This document shows, piece after piece, positions 19,689-29,606 of a DNA stretch of 64,000 bases (the first letter of the stretch is position 1; each line of letters begins with the position of its first letter). Origin of the DNA: Neisseria weixii. Its GTDB lineage: Bacteria; Pseudomonadota; Gammaproteobacteria; Burkholderiales; Neisseriaceae. Made by a program: the position numbers and the translations under genes. The stretch is from contig NZ_CP023429.1 of assembly GCF_002327085.1 (NCBI RefSeq), positions 1,178,001 to 1,242,000 on the forward strand, read 5' to 3'. Below the pieces are notes generated by a model, which saw only the letters and a list, made by a program, of their open reading frames with translations, had not been told where the DNA came from and made no database searches.

Positions 19689-21487
19689 ATGAGTCAAGCC
19701 CATCCGCTACCTGCCGAAATTTCGGCGCAATTATCTACCCTGTCACCAACCCAATTGGCTTGGCTGTCGGGCTATTGCTGGGCGCAAAGCCAAGGCGCGG
19801 CAAGCAGTGCCGGTGTGATACCAGCCGCCTTTGCCTCCGAAACCGCTGCGTCTGCTGTTGCCCGCCGCGTTACCGTGTTATCTGCTTCGCAAACCGGTAA
19901 TGCCCGCCGGGTGGCCGAATCCCTGCATCAGAAACTTGAAGCCGCCGGTGTGAGTGCACGCTTGGTCGGGGTAGCCGATTTCAAAAGCAAAACCCTGCCT
20001 GAAGAAGACGTTTTACTGCTGATCACGTCCACCCAAGGCGAAGGCGAACCACCGGAAGAAGCTGTGCCGCTGTATAAATTCGTGTTCGGTAAAAAATCGC
20101 CTGATTTAAGCAAACTCACCTTTGCCGTATTGGGTTTAGGCGATTCTTCTTATCCGAATTTCTGCCAAGCCGGTAAAGATTTCGACAGCAAATTCGCCGG
20201 ATTGGGCGGCAGCCGTTTGACTGATTTAGGCGTTTGCGATTTGGATTTCCAAGCTGCTGCCGATGCGTGGATTGATGCACTGGTACCGAAAGTGGCCGAA
20301 CTCTTTACTCAAGCCTCTGCTGCTCCTGCCCCAATGCTGCTACTGCATGCGCAACCGCAGCAAGCGGCGCGATTTATACCAAAGAGCAGCCTTACACCGC
20401 CACTTTATCCGTGCGCCAAAAAATTACCGCGCGTAATGCGGAAAAAGACGTTGAACACATCGAAATCGATTTAAGCGGATCGGGCATTCAGTATCAAGCC
20501 GGGGATGCTTTGGGCATTTGGCCGTTGAACGCGCCCGATACCGTGCAAGAAATCTTGAATCTTGCCCAATTGAGCGGCTCGGAAACGGTTAAACTCGCCG
20601 ATGGCAGAGAAACCGACCTTCAGACGGCCTTAATCGAGTTTGCCGACATTACCCAAAACACCCCTGCATTCTTGCAGCAATATACCGAACTGACCGACCA
20701 TGCCGAATTGCGTGAGATTGTGTCCGATAGCGACAAACTCGATGCCTATCTGGCCATCACGCCGCCGGTGGGTGTGTTGGCGACTTATCCGAAAGCCTTG
20801 GATGCGCAAACCCTGTTCGGCCTGTTCCGTCCGCAAACGCCGCGCCTGTATTCCATTGCTTCGGCGCAGGATGAAGTTGGCGAAGAAGTGCATCTCACCG
20901 TCGGCGTAGTGCGTTTCAACCATCACGACCAAACCTACACCGGCGCTGCTTCGGGCTTTATCGGCGAGCGTTTGGAAGAAGGTGGTGAGGTAAAAGTATT
21001 CGTCGAGCCCAACCCGCATTTCCGTTTACCTGCAAATGGCGACACACCGATTATCATGATTGGCGCAGGCACCGGCGTGGCTCCGTTCCGTTCGTTTATG
21101 CAACAACGTGGAGCCAACGGTGATAGCGGCAAAAACTGGCTCTTCTTCGGCAACCAACGTTTTTACGATGATTTCCTGTATCAAATCGAATGGCAGCAAT
21201 TCCGCAAAGACGGCTTACTAACCCGGGCCGATTTGGCCTGGAGCCGTCAAGGCAAAGACAAAGTGTATGTACAGCACAAAATCACTGAAAATGCCGCCGA
21301 GGTGTGGGCATGGCTGCAAGAAGGCGCGCATGTATATGTATGTGGCGATGCCACCCGCATGGCATGCGATGTTGAAGAAGCCTTGCTGGCCGTGATTACC
21401 GAGCAAGGCGGATTGAGCCACGATGATGCGGAAGACTATCTCAATGATTTGCGTGAAGACAAACGTTACCAACGCGATGTGTATTGA
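19689..21487 (+). CDS. cysJ: Sulfite reductase (NADPH) flavoprotein alpha subunit (frame broken once)
   Basis: CysJ takes electrons from NADPH through FAD and FMN and passes them to the CysI hemoprotein, which reduces sulfite to sulfide for cysteine synthesis. The flavodoxin domain (SASQTGNARRVAE, STQGEGEPPEE, LGLGDSSYPNFC) is followed by the FAD/NADP part (PRLYSIASAQ, GAGTGVAPFRSF, VYVCGDATRMA) and the typical C-terminus YQRDVY. The frame breaks in the linker at a CCCC run (20329-20332). A fifth C joins both parts into 599 residues, the normal CysJ length. An undercall is likely. cysI is not adjacent on either side. The start ATG at 19689 follows AAAGGAACCGTC. Confidence 0.93.
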
Positions 21488-21524
21488 TTAAATATCCCGA
21501 TTTTCCTCCATCTTGAAGTAGCTT

Positions 21525-21554
21525 ATGCCGTCTGAAATGTTTCAGACGGCCTTT
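21525..21554 (+). terminator. DUS-pair terminator after cysJ
   Basis: GCCGTCTGAAAT and GTTTCAGACGGC with almost no loop. One arm is an AT-DUS. Confidence 0.75.
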
Positions 21555-21578
21555 ACATGTTTGGCAGTGAAAATCCAG

Positions 21579-21584
21579 TATAAT
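21579..21584 (+). promoter_or_regulatory. Candidate -10 of the two-peptide leader region
   Basis: A perfect TATAAT. The predicted transcript would begin near 21591 and include both short ORFs and the attenuator-like hairpin. No well-spaced -35 is visible. Confidence 0.45.
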
Positions 21585-21616
21585 GCCACTTAAACACAGC
21601 AATAAGGTAAAATAAA

Positions 21617-21697
21617 TTGGAAGGATTACAACAGCTTATACAAATGTTAATCGCATTTGTGAATTGGATATTGAAATTACTCGACTTTTTGTTTTAA
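21617..21697 (+). CDS. Candidate 26-residue hydrophobic, amphipathic peptide
   Basis: A TTG-initiated frame with an AAGG site nine bases upstream. It encodes the peptide (M)EGLQQLIQMLIAFVNWILK followed by LLDFLF and a stop. Hydrophobic residues repeat every three to four positions, with Glu, Gln, Lys and Asp on the other face. It would thus form one amphipathic or membrane-seeking helix, similar in kind to small toxin or surfactant peptides. No family is recognised. Start codon and translation are uncertain; chance cannot be excluded for so short a frame. Confidence 0.4.
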   Translation: MEGLQQLIQMLIAFVNWILKLLDFLF

Positions 21698-21738
21698 ACT
21701 AAGCCCAATCATTCATTTAATAAAGCAGATTTTCCAAC

Positions 21739-21816
21739 ATGCAAACGCAAATTCGCTCAGTTGCTTATTACTATTGGTACCACACCAACGTGCGGTACTT
21801 TTTTGCGCTTGTCTGA
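21739..21816 (+). CDS. Aromatic-rich leader peptide (25 residues)
   Basis: The frame encodes MQTQIRSVAYYYWYHTNVRY then FFALV and a stop: five Tyr, one Trp and two Phe within 13 residues (codons 10-22). A terminator hairpin begins 29 bases after the stop. Such clustering of one amino-acid class just before a terminator is the signature of a transcription-attenuation leader. No strong ribosome site is seen. See the terminator entry and the following unknown gene. Confidence 0.65.
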   Translation: MQTQIRSVAYYYWYHTNVRYFFALV

Positions 21817-21844
21817 AGCATAGAAAAATAAGCAAACGCGAAAC

Positions 21845-21880
21845 ATGCCGCCACGTGAAATCGGGCGGCATTTTTGTTTT
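21845..21880 (+). terminator. Attenuator-like intrinsic terminator
   Basis: The stem ATGCCGCC/GGCGGCAT (8 bp, 11-base loop) is followed by TTTTTGTTTTT. Its 5' arm (21848-21856) can instead pair with ACGTGCGG inside the leader ORF (21788-21795), with one bulge. This gives the mutually exclusive structures expected for attenuation. It is not a DUS pair, unlike most terminators here. Confidence 0.7.
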
Positions 21881-21944
21881 TCAGTTTCAACGGTTGCCGC
21901 CCCCAAAGATTAAGAACATTCGAACTTACTTTAAGGAGCAACCC

Positions 21945-22451
21945 ATGAAACCCGCCGCCAACATTTTTACTCAAACCAAACTATTACACCGCTGCCGCAT
22001 GATTGTCGATGGCAATATCCACCGCAGCGATTTGTGCGACGGCACATTGCCTGATGCGCCAGAAAATCTGATTAGCGAAGCCATGCTGCCGAATATCCGC
22101 ACCATCGCCACTTTAATCGCTGCCGAGCGTCATCAGTTCAACCAAGCCAGCCCGGCTGTGTTTACCGAAGAGGCCGATTTCTTTGCCGCCCGTATTTTGG
22201 TTTTGGGCGTGCGCCGTTTCCATCTCGACATCACCTTAATCCCTATGCTCAAAACCGCCAACCAACGCGCCCAAGCTTTCGCATTCAAACATAATTTGCC
22301 GTTTATTCCGGCTGATATCCAAATGGCGCTGCACGCCAACCGTCCGGCGAACCTGCTCATTATCGAAACTGAACACGAAATGGAAAGCCAAGGCAATTTG
22401 ATCGCGAACACTCTGGCCTTTGCCGCCAAATTGCCGCGTATGCCTTTGTAA
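21945..22451 (+). CDS. Unknown 168-residue protein behind an aromatic attenuator
   Basis: I do not recognise this protein. It begins MKPAANIFTQTKLLHRCRMI, has no signal peptide or clear membrane segment, and is of mixed alpha/beta appearance with a C-terminal segment EHEMESQGNLIANTLAFAAK. A strong AAGGAG ribosome site precedes the ATG. The upstream leader peptide and terminator suggest its expression responds to charged tRNA-Tyr, -Phe or -Trp. It may thus belong to aromatic amino-acid biosynthesis, transport or homeostasis; this is inference from context only. Confidence 0.75.
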   Translation: MKPAANIFTQTKLLHRCRMIVDGNIHRSDLCDGTLPDAPENLISEAMLPNIRTIATLIAAERHQFNQASPAVFTEEADFFAARILVLGVRRFHLDITLIPMLKTANQRAQAFAFKHNLPFIPADIQMALHANRPANLLIIETEHEMESQGNLIANTLAFAAKLPRMPL

Positions 22452-22571
22452 AAAACCGCAACCTGACTTGATAAATACTGAATTTCCCCTATATTACGAC
22501 TCATAATCTGTTTGACGGATTTTGCCGAGTCAATCGGCTCAGACAACACCATCTTTATTATGGAAGCCAAA

Positions 22572-23153
22572 ATGAAAAAAATCATTGCCTTAGCTGTATT
22601 ATCGACTTTCGCGTTAGCTGCCTGCAAAGACGATACTCAAGCAAAATTGGAACAACAGCAAAAACAAATCGAAGCGTTGCAACAACAATTAAGCCAACAA
22701 AATAACCAAGCCACCGCACAAGAAGACAATACCGTTTACCAATTGACAGAAGATGCCGTTAAAGAGACCATTCCTGCCGAAGCCTTGGCCAACAACGGCA
22801 ACGGCGGACCGGTAACCGGTACCGACGGCCAACAATATATCTATGACCAATCCACCGGCAGCTGGCTGCTGCAAAGCCTGATTGGTGCCGCTGCCGGTGC
22901 ATTTATCGGTAATGCTTTGGCCAATAAATTTACCAAAGCCAATAACCAAAACAGCCCGGTTGCCCAACGTGCGCGCAACAGCTATTACCAAAGCGCCCGC
23001 CCGAACGCACGCACCAGCCAGCAACTGAACACCCGTTCCGTACCGGCGCAAAACCGTGCGGCCACCACACCGAACTATCGTCAAACGCAGGCCGCACCGT
23101 CTAATATTCGCCGCAAAGCCCCTGCCCGTCGTGGTTTTGGCCGCCGACGTTAA
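22572..23153 (+). CDS. Lipoprotein with coiled coil and glycine-zipper segment
   Basis: A signal peptide with lipobox LAAC (Cys about residue 18) begins at MKKIIALAVLSTFALAAC, so the mature protein should be lipid-anchored. After the Cys comes a Gln-rich coiled coil (KLEQQQKQIEALQQQLSQQ), then a glycine-zipper-like hydrophobic stretch LIGAAAGAFIGNALANK, and an Arg-rich basic tail ending RRGFGRRR. Start ATG at 22572 was chosen because it places a standard lipoprotein signal at the N-terminus; 22560 is an alternative. Function unknown. The zipper could insert in or span a membrane, and the basic tail could bind an anionic surface. Confidence 0.8.
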   Translation: MKKIIALAVLSTFALAACKDDTQAKLEQQQKQIEALQQQLSQQNNQATAQEDNTVYQLTEDAVKETIPAEALANNGNGGPVTGTDGQQYIYDQSTGSWLLQSLIGAAAGAFIGNALANKFTKANNQNSPVAQRARNSYYQSARPNARTSQQLNTRSVPAQNRAATTPNYRQTQAAPSNIRRKAPARRGFGRRR

Positions 23154-23166
23154 TTATAATCTACAC

Positions 23167-23204
23167 AGGCCGTCTGAAACTTTTCTTTCAGACGGCCTTA
23201 TTCA
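23167..23204 (+). terminator. DUS-pair terminator after lipoprotein gene
   Basis: AGGCCGTCTGAAA and TTTCAGACGGCCT with a short loop. Confidence 0.8.
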
Positions 23205-23275
23205 TTTTTAAAATATATTAAAATATCAAAATTCATTAATTTAATATATTTTATTGCTATTATTAAAGATAGTAA

Positions 23276-24301
<1,026 letters not shown>

Positions 24302-24314
24302 ATATTCATTCACT

Positions 24315-24346
24315 TAGGCTGTCTGAACGTTTCAGACAGCCTTTTG
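24315..24346 (+). terminator. Terminator made of variant DUS (AGGCTGTCTGAA)
   Basis: Both arms carry the same change from the standard core (GCTGTCTGAA), keeping the stem perfect. The hairpin is followed by TTTTG. Confidence 0.75.
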
Positions 24347-24549
24347 TAATATATTCAATGATAAGCTTAAAGAATTGCCGTTTAACCATACCCTGCTGCA
24401 TCTGACACATACACAAAGCAAAATATGGTTATAATCGGCATCACTCTTATGGCTCTCCGCAGCAAAAATCTAGCCATACATAAAAACAACGCTTTGTGCT
24501 ATCTATCAGTAATATCCATTAAGCTCATATTTTTTATGGAAAACACTCA

Positions 24550-26567
24550 ATGAAAAAACTCACTGCCCAAAACCTGCACGTACAGCTCAACGAAGCACTC
24601 GAGAGCAAAGAATTTGTGTTGATTCTCAACGCCATCATCAGGTTTTTGCGCAACGGCGGTAGAAGACTGGCCTCAGAGCGTTTTGATTTAATCATTGCCA
24701 CACTGAAAAACAATCCGGATTTAGCCCGCAAATTCAGCCAACGTTTTTATATTTGGCTGGAAAAAGTACACGTTTATCCGGCGCTCATCAAACTCGGCTT
24801 ATTTTCACGTGACAGCTTTATCCGCGAAATTACCATCCGCATTTATGAGCGCTTTAGCCCATCTTTCAAAGATTTCAATAATTTATTGGAAGTTTTTCTT
24901 TACCTTTTCCATACCCAAAGCGATGAAAAATGGTTGCAAACCCTGAATTTGCGACAATGGTTGGCTTTATATGAGCTGATTGAAGAGCATGCGGATCCGA
25001 CTTTGCTGCAAATTGTGCAACGCAAATTGACCGATTCTCTGCTCCGCTCAATGGAAATGCTCTCACTCTGGATTGCCTCCGAAGCCATTGAGCCGGAATT
25101 GGTGCGCATTGCGCCGCGCTTGCTGCATTCCGATTCGCCTTTTGTCGCCTTGCAACGCGAAATGGCCAAGCTGATTGAACATTATCGCCTCGAAACCACG
25201 CCTTACGACACCGCTCATCTGGAAGTGATGTTCGATCAATGCGTTAAACAAGTGGAATACTTGGCTCGTCGCGGCACTGGTGCAGGCTCCGGCTCATCAG
25301 TCAAAGTAGCACATTTGTTGGAACGCTTGCAGCAGACCTTAGGCCGCCTGAAACTTTTAACCAATATTCAAACCCAGCCGCAGCAGCGCACACGTTTGAC
25401 TATTGTGCTGATGAATCACCTGATTAATGCTGCCGTCGGCCAATACAGCACACGTGAATTACGCCGAAGCAGCATCCGCATGTTGGCGCGCAGCATCACC
25501 GAAAATACCAGCAACCACGGCGAACACTACATCACGCGTGACCGTAGAGAATATATGAGCATGCTCTACTCGGCAGCCGGTGGTGGTGTGATTATCGCTT
25601 TAATGGCGCTGAACAAAATCCATATCAGCACCCTGGGCTACAGCGAATTCATCAAATCTGTATTATCCGGCCTGAATTACGGCATAGGCTTCATGATTAT
25701 CCATATGCTGCATTTCACCGTCGCCACCAAGCAACCGGCCATGACCGCCGCGCGATTTGCCGAAAAAGTTGATTTAAACGAACGCGGTCGCGCGGTCGAC
25801 AATAAATTGGCTAAGCTGCTGATTGATGTGTGCCGCTCGCAAAGTGTGGCTGTATTTGGCAATGTGGTGGTGGCGATTTTGTTGGCGGGTGTGATTTCGG
25901 CAGCTTTTATCAGCAGCAACCAGCAGCCTTTATTGAGTGAACAAAGCGTGGCCTATCAATTAAAATCGATTGATATCTTTACTCAGCCGACACTGTGGTA
26001 TGCTGCTATTGCCGGAGTTTGGCTGTTTTGCTCGGGGATTATCGCGGGCTTTTTTGACAACCGTTCCGATTATCTGGATTTACGCAACCGCCTGACTGTG
26101 AATCCCTTTTTACGCAAAATCATGCCTGCGGCCTTGCGCAAGCACTTTGCTGAATACATGCACAATCATTACGGCTCGCTGATGGGCAATTTTATTTTCG
26201 GTATGCTGCTGGGAATGACCGGCTTTTTCGGCCATCTCTTTAATCTGCCGCTCGATATCCGTCATGTGGCTTTTTCTTCGGCCAACTTGGGCTATGCAGC
26301 AGTAAGCGGTGATATTGGCGCGGCTGCGTTCATCTACGGCATGATCGGCGTGTTAGCTATCGGCACAGTAAATCTGATTGTCAGTTTTGTTTTGGCTTTA
26401 TACGTCGCCTTACGTTCACGCGGCACAGAAATCAGCAGTATGTCGAACCTCATCAAAAACGTGTGGGCCCAAGTCAAAACCAACCCGCTGCAATTGGTTT
26501 ATCCGTACAGATTCCAAGCAGTGCCAATGGTAACGGCAAAGATAACGGCGATCAAAAATCACACTAA
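24550..26567 (+). CDS. gcr: Gcr-family membrane protein ('site-specific recombinase'); frame broken near the end
   Basis: This protein belongs to the family annotated as Gcr or site-specific recombinase in neisseriae. The N-terminal half is helical and soluble-looking. The C-terminal half has about six membrane helices (from AAGGGVIIALMALN on). I see no serine- or tyrosine-recombinase catalytic motif, so the family name should be treated with caution. As read, the open frame extends to 26637 and its last codons run through a terminator hairpin. One extra C at 26514-26515 instead gives YPYRFPSSANGNGKDNG and a stop at 26567, before the terminator, for 672 residues. I prefer that end. No partner gene is coupled to it. 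Confidence 0.75.
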
Positions 26568-26589
26568 CCTCTTTAAAAGCAATCGTCAG

Positions 26590-26619
26590 CAGGATTCTTC
26601 AACAAAAGAATCCTGTTTT
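26590..26619 (+). terminator. Intrinsic terminator after gcr
   Basis: CAGGATTCTT and AAGAATCCTG form a 10-bp stem with a six-base loop, followed by TTTTC. It is a non-DUS terminator. Confidence 0.75.
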
Positions 26620-26763
26620 CATCTTCAGACGGCCTGATTCTGCCAAAATTATAAATTACTGCTTACGGCTCATCTGCCTACAGTACATCAACTCCGATGC
26701 AATTAACCACTTTTTTTGTGCTATCAGATGATTATGCGCATGAGATTGCCACTTTATAATGCC

Positions 26764-26803
26764 AAAGGCCGTCTGAAAAAATTTTCTTTCAGACGACCTT
26801 TGA
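26764..26803 (+). terminator. Hairpin with mixed-dialect DUS arms
   Basis: The left arm reads AGGCCGTCTGAA (AG-DUS). The right arm, read in reverse, is AGGTCGTCTGAA, the form known as AG-mucDUS. The stem has one G:T pair. Confidence 0.65.
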
Positions 26804-26805
26804 TT

Positions 26806-27118
26806 TGAGTCAAACGATATGCACAGTTTCTATATGAAATAAAGGTATTCATTTAAAGCATGTAGATGATAAATTTTAACCATGATTTAAATTTAATTAT
26901 TATAAAATCAATTAGATAAATATGATTTTATAATCACATCCTCATGATAAACAAATAGCCGTATGAAGCGATTGGCAATATTGTAATGAAAACCGGTTGG
27001 CAGCCTCTAGGCATGGGCTATGACTTGCAGTATGATGTTTGGCAGTGTAAAAGAATTTTAAAAAATTTCCCTGTTAATTCAGACTGTTTGATATTTTACC
27101 TTAATCGGAGCAGGCATT
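26806..27118. other. AT-rich control region upstream of amylosucrase
   Basis: About 310 bp with no convincing gene. The short frame at 26986-27213 runs into the amylosucrase gene and looks fortuitous. The region is much richer in A and T than its neighbours, and a GGAG ribosome site lies at its end. I could not pick one promoter with confidence. Confidence 0.5.
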
Positions 27119-29029
27119 ATGTTGACTCAAACCCAGCAGGTCGATTTGACCCTTCAGCACTTAAAAGAGCGTGTATTGACGATTTACACGCCCGAGCAGC
27201 GGGCAAGTATTGAGCGTTCGGAAGATTGGCAAAAATTCAACGAGCGTTTGCAAATGCATTTTCCGAGCTTGATGTATGAGTTGGATAATGTTTACGGCAG
27301 CAATGAAGCTGTTTTGCCGATGCTGGAGCAATTGTTTTCCCAAGCATGGCAAAGCTATTCACAACGTGCCAAATCACTGAAGCAAACCGATGCGGCTCGT
27401 GAAGCCGATCCCGATTGGATTTTGTCGAACAAACAAGTCGGCGGGGTGTGTTATGTCGATTTGTTTGCCGGCGATTTGCAGGGTTTGAAAACAAAAATCC
27501 CTTATTTCAAGGAATTGGGGCTGACTTATCTGCACTTGATGCCGCTGTTTAAATGTCCGGAAGGTAAAAGTGACGGCGGCTATGCCGTAAGCAGCTACCG
27601 CGATGTAAATCCCGCTTTAGGCACGATTGACGATTTACGCGATGTGATTGCAGCCTTACACGAGGCCGGTATTTCTGTGGTAGTCGATTTTATTTTCAAC
27701 CACACGTCAAACGAGCATCATTGGGCATTAGAATGCGCGGCCGGTAATCCTTTATATGACAATTTCTACTATATTTTCCCCGACCGCTGGATGCCTGACC
27801 AATATGACCGTACCTTGCGTGAAATCTTCCCTGATCAACATCCGGGCGGCTTCTCTCAATTGGAAGACGGCCGTTGGGTATGGACGACGTTCAATTCTTT
27901 CCAATGGGATTTAAACTACAGCAACCCTTGGGTGTTCAACGCTATGGCCGGTGAGATGATGTTCTTGGCTAATTTGGGCGTGGATATTCTGCGCATGGAT
28001 GCGGTGGCTTTTATTTGGAAACAGATGGGTACGACCTGCGAAAGCCTGCCGCAAGCCCATGCCTTGATTCGCGCGTTTAATTCCGTGATGCGCATTGCCG
28101 CACCGGGCGTGTTCTTCAAATCCGAAGCCATTGTTCACCCTGATGAAGTAGTGCAATACATCAGCCAAAATGAATGCCAAATCGGCTACAACCCACTGCA
28201 GATGGCCTTACTATGGAACACCTTAGCTACGCGCGAAGTCAACTTACTGCATCATGCATTGACCTACCGCCACAATCTGCCGGAACACACCGCATGGGTG
28301 AACTATGTGCGCAGCCATGACGACATCGGCTGGACATTTGCCGACGAAGATGCCGGTCAATTCGGTATTCACGGTTATGACCACCGCCAATTCCTTAACC
28401 GCTTCTTTGTCAATCATTACGATGGCAGCTTTGCCCGCGGCGAACCGTTCCAATACAACCCAACTACCGGCGATTGCCGCGTGAGCGGTACGGCAGCAGC
28501 ATTGGTCGGTTTGGCGCAAAACGACCCGTTTGCCGTTGATCGCTTGAAACTACTTTATAGCATTGTGATGAGTACGGGCGGTTTGCCATTGATTTATCTG
28601 GGCGATGAAGTCGGCACTTTAAACGATACCGATTGGTCACATGACGAAAACAAACGTGATGATAGCCGCTGGGCACACCGTCCGCGTTACAATGAAGAAT
28701 TGTACAATCAGCGTCACGATGAATCGACTACTGCAGGCCAAATCTATCAAGGTTTGCGCCACATGATTGAGATTCGCCAAAACAATCCGCGTTTCGACGG
28801 TGGCCGTTTGGTAACGTTCTATACGCACAACAAACACGTTATCGGCTACATCCGCAACAATGCGCTGTTGGCCTTTGCCAACTTCAGTGAATTCCCACAA
28901 ACCATCACTGCACACGCGTTGCAGGCGATGCCGTTCCAAGCGACAGATTTAATCAGCGGCGAAACCGTAAAATTGAATCAAGATGTGGAATTGCGTCCGT
29001 ATCAAGTGATGTGGTTGGAAATCGCGTAA
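27119..29029 (+). CDS. ams: Amylosucrase
   Basis: Amylosucrase (GH13) makes alpha-1,4-glucan from sucrose, releasing fructose. The 636-residue protein follows the well-studied N. polysaccharea enzyme almost throughout. The catalytic nucleophile Asp294 ([10 protein letters not shown]), acid/base Glu336 (FFKSEAIV) and transition-state Asp401 ([11 protein letters not shown]) are in place, with [10 protein letters not shown] near residue 190. No signal peptide of the usual kind is seen. The helical N-domain, barrel, B and B' parts and C-terminal sheet all appear complete. It is flanked by AT-rich control regions and lies just upstream of the arabinitol genes. A DUS-pair terminator follows, so it is likely its own transcript. 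Confidence 0.97.
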   Translation: MLTQTQQVDLTLQHLKERVLTIYTPEQRASIERSEDWQKFNERLQMHFPSLMYELDNVYGSNEAVLPMLEQLFSQAWQSYSQRAKSLKQTDAAREADPDWILSNKQVGGVCYVDLFAGDLQGLKTKIPYFKELGLTYLHLMPLFKCPEGKSDGGYAVSSYRDVNPALGTIDDLRDVIAALHEAGISVVVDFIFNHTSNEHHWALECAAGNPLYDNFYYIFPDRWMPDQYDRTLREIFPDQHPGGFSQLEDGRWVWTTFNSFQWDLNYSNPWVFNAMAGEMMFLANLGVDILRMDAVAFIWKQMGTTCESLPQAHALIRAFNSVMRIAAPGVFFKSEAIVHPDEVVQYISQNECQIGYNPLQMALLWNTLATREVNLLHHALTYRHNLPEHTAWVNYVRSHDDIGWTFADEDAGQFGIHGYDHRQFLNRFFVNHYDGSFARGEPFQYNPTTGDCRVSGTAAALVGLAQNDPFAVDRLKLLYSIVMSTGGLPLIYLGDEVGTLNDTDWSHDENKRDDSRWAHRPRYNEELYNQRHDESTTAGQIYQGLRHMIEIRQNNPRFDGGRLVTFYTHNKHVIGYIRNNALLAFANFSEFPQTITAHALQAMPFQATDLISGETVKLNQDVELRPYQVMWLEIA

Positions 29030-29056
29030 TGCATTGAATTTTGATTGAAGTGATTT

Positions 29057-29098
29057 AAAGGCCGTCTGAAAACTTGTTTTTCAGACGGCCTTTTTTTG
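29057..29098 (+). terminator. DUS-pair terminator after amylosucrase gene
   Basis: AAAGGCCGTCTGAAAA and its complement with a short loop, followed by a seven-base T run. Confidence 0.88.
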
Positions 29099-29606
29099 GT
29101 TTCTTCATCATAATTTTTTAGTTATACAGCACAATAAAGCCCTTTTTATGAGCCTAGACATTCAAAAGAACAATATCTACTTTTACATTTTTTACTATTG
29201 ACTACTCAAAATGCTGCTGAGTAGAGCTTAAATGTGAATTGGTTTCTTGAAATTATCTTTCAAAAAATGCAATCAACATAAATCACTAATCTAGTGTCAT
29301 ATAGTAGTAAAATTCAATATTTAATACTTACAACATGATAAGCAGAAGATTGATTTTAGCTGGTTTATCATCAGTCTTAACCTTTTATTAGATGTAGTTT
29401 TACATAATATTTTGAATTTAAATAATTTATATTTAAATTATGTTAATAAAATATTGGTTGTCGTGTAGTAAAATTAATTCTTGACCTGAAATTAAGTTCA
29501 AGTAAAATCAAAAAATGAGTTTCAGAAAGTTACATATAAATCAAACGAAATTCGTTACATTATATAACTTAACTTCACGGATAATGCGATTTTAAAGGAG
29601 TTTGCA
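29099..29606. other. Long AT-rich control region upstream of dalD
   Basis: About 500 bp without a supportable gene. It contains a 10-bp perfect palindrome AATTTAAATA-ATTTA-TATTTAAATT (29415-29439), the dyad/promoter at 29480-29508, and two GTTACAT direct repeats starting at 29529 and 29554. Its base composition differs sharply from the surrounding genes. Confidence 0.55.
29480..29508 (+). promoter_or_regulatory. Candidate dalD promoter with overlapping dyad operator
   Basis: CTTGACCTGAA and TTAAGTTCAAG form an imperfect 23-bp dyad (29480-29502). It overlaps TTGACC (-35, 29481-29486) and lies directly before TAAAAT (-10, 29503-29508), with 16-bp spacing. An operator in the promoter spacer fits MerR-type or repressor control. 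No regulator gene is nearby. Confidence 0.5.

Noticed and set aside
26986..27213. A 75-codon frame upstream of and into amylosucrase
   Set aside because: It overlaps the start of amylosucrase in another frame, has no ribosome site and no recognisable sequence.
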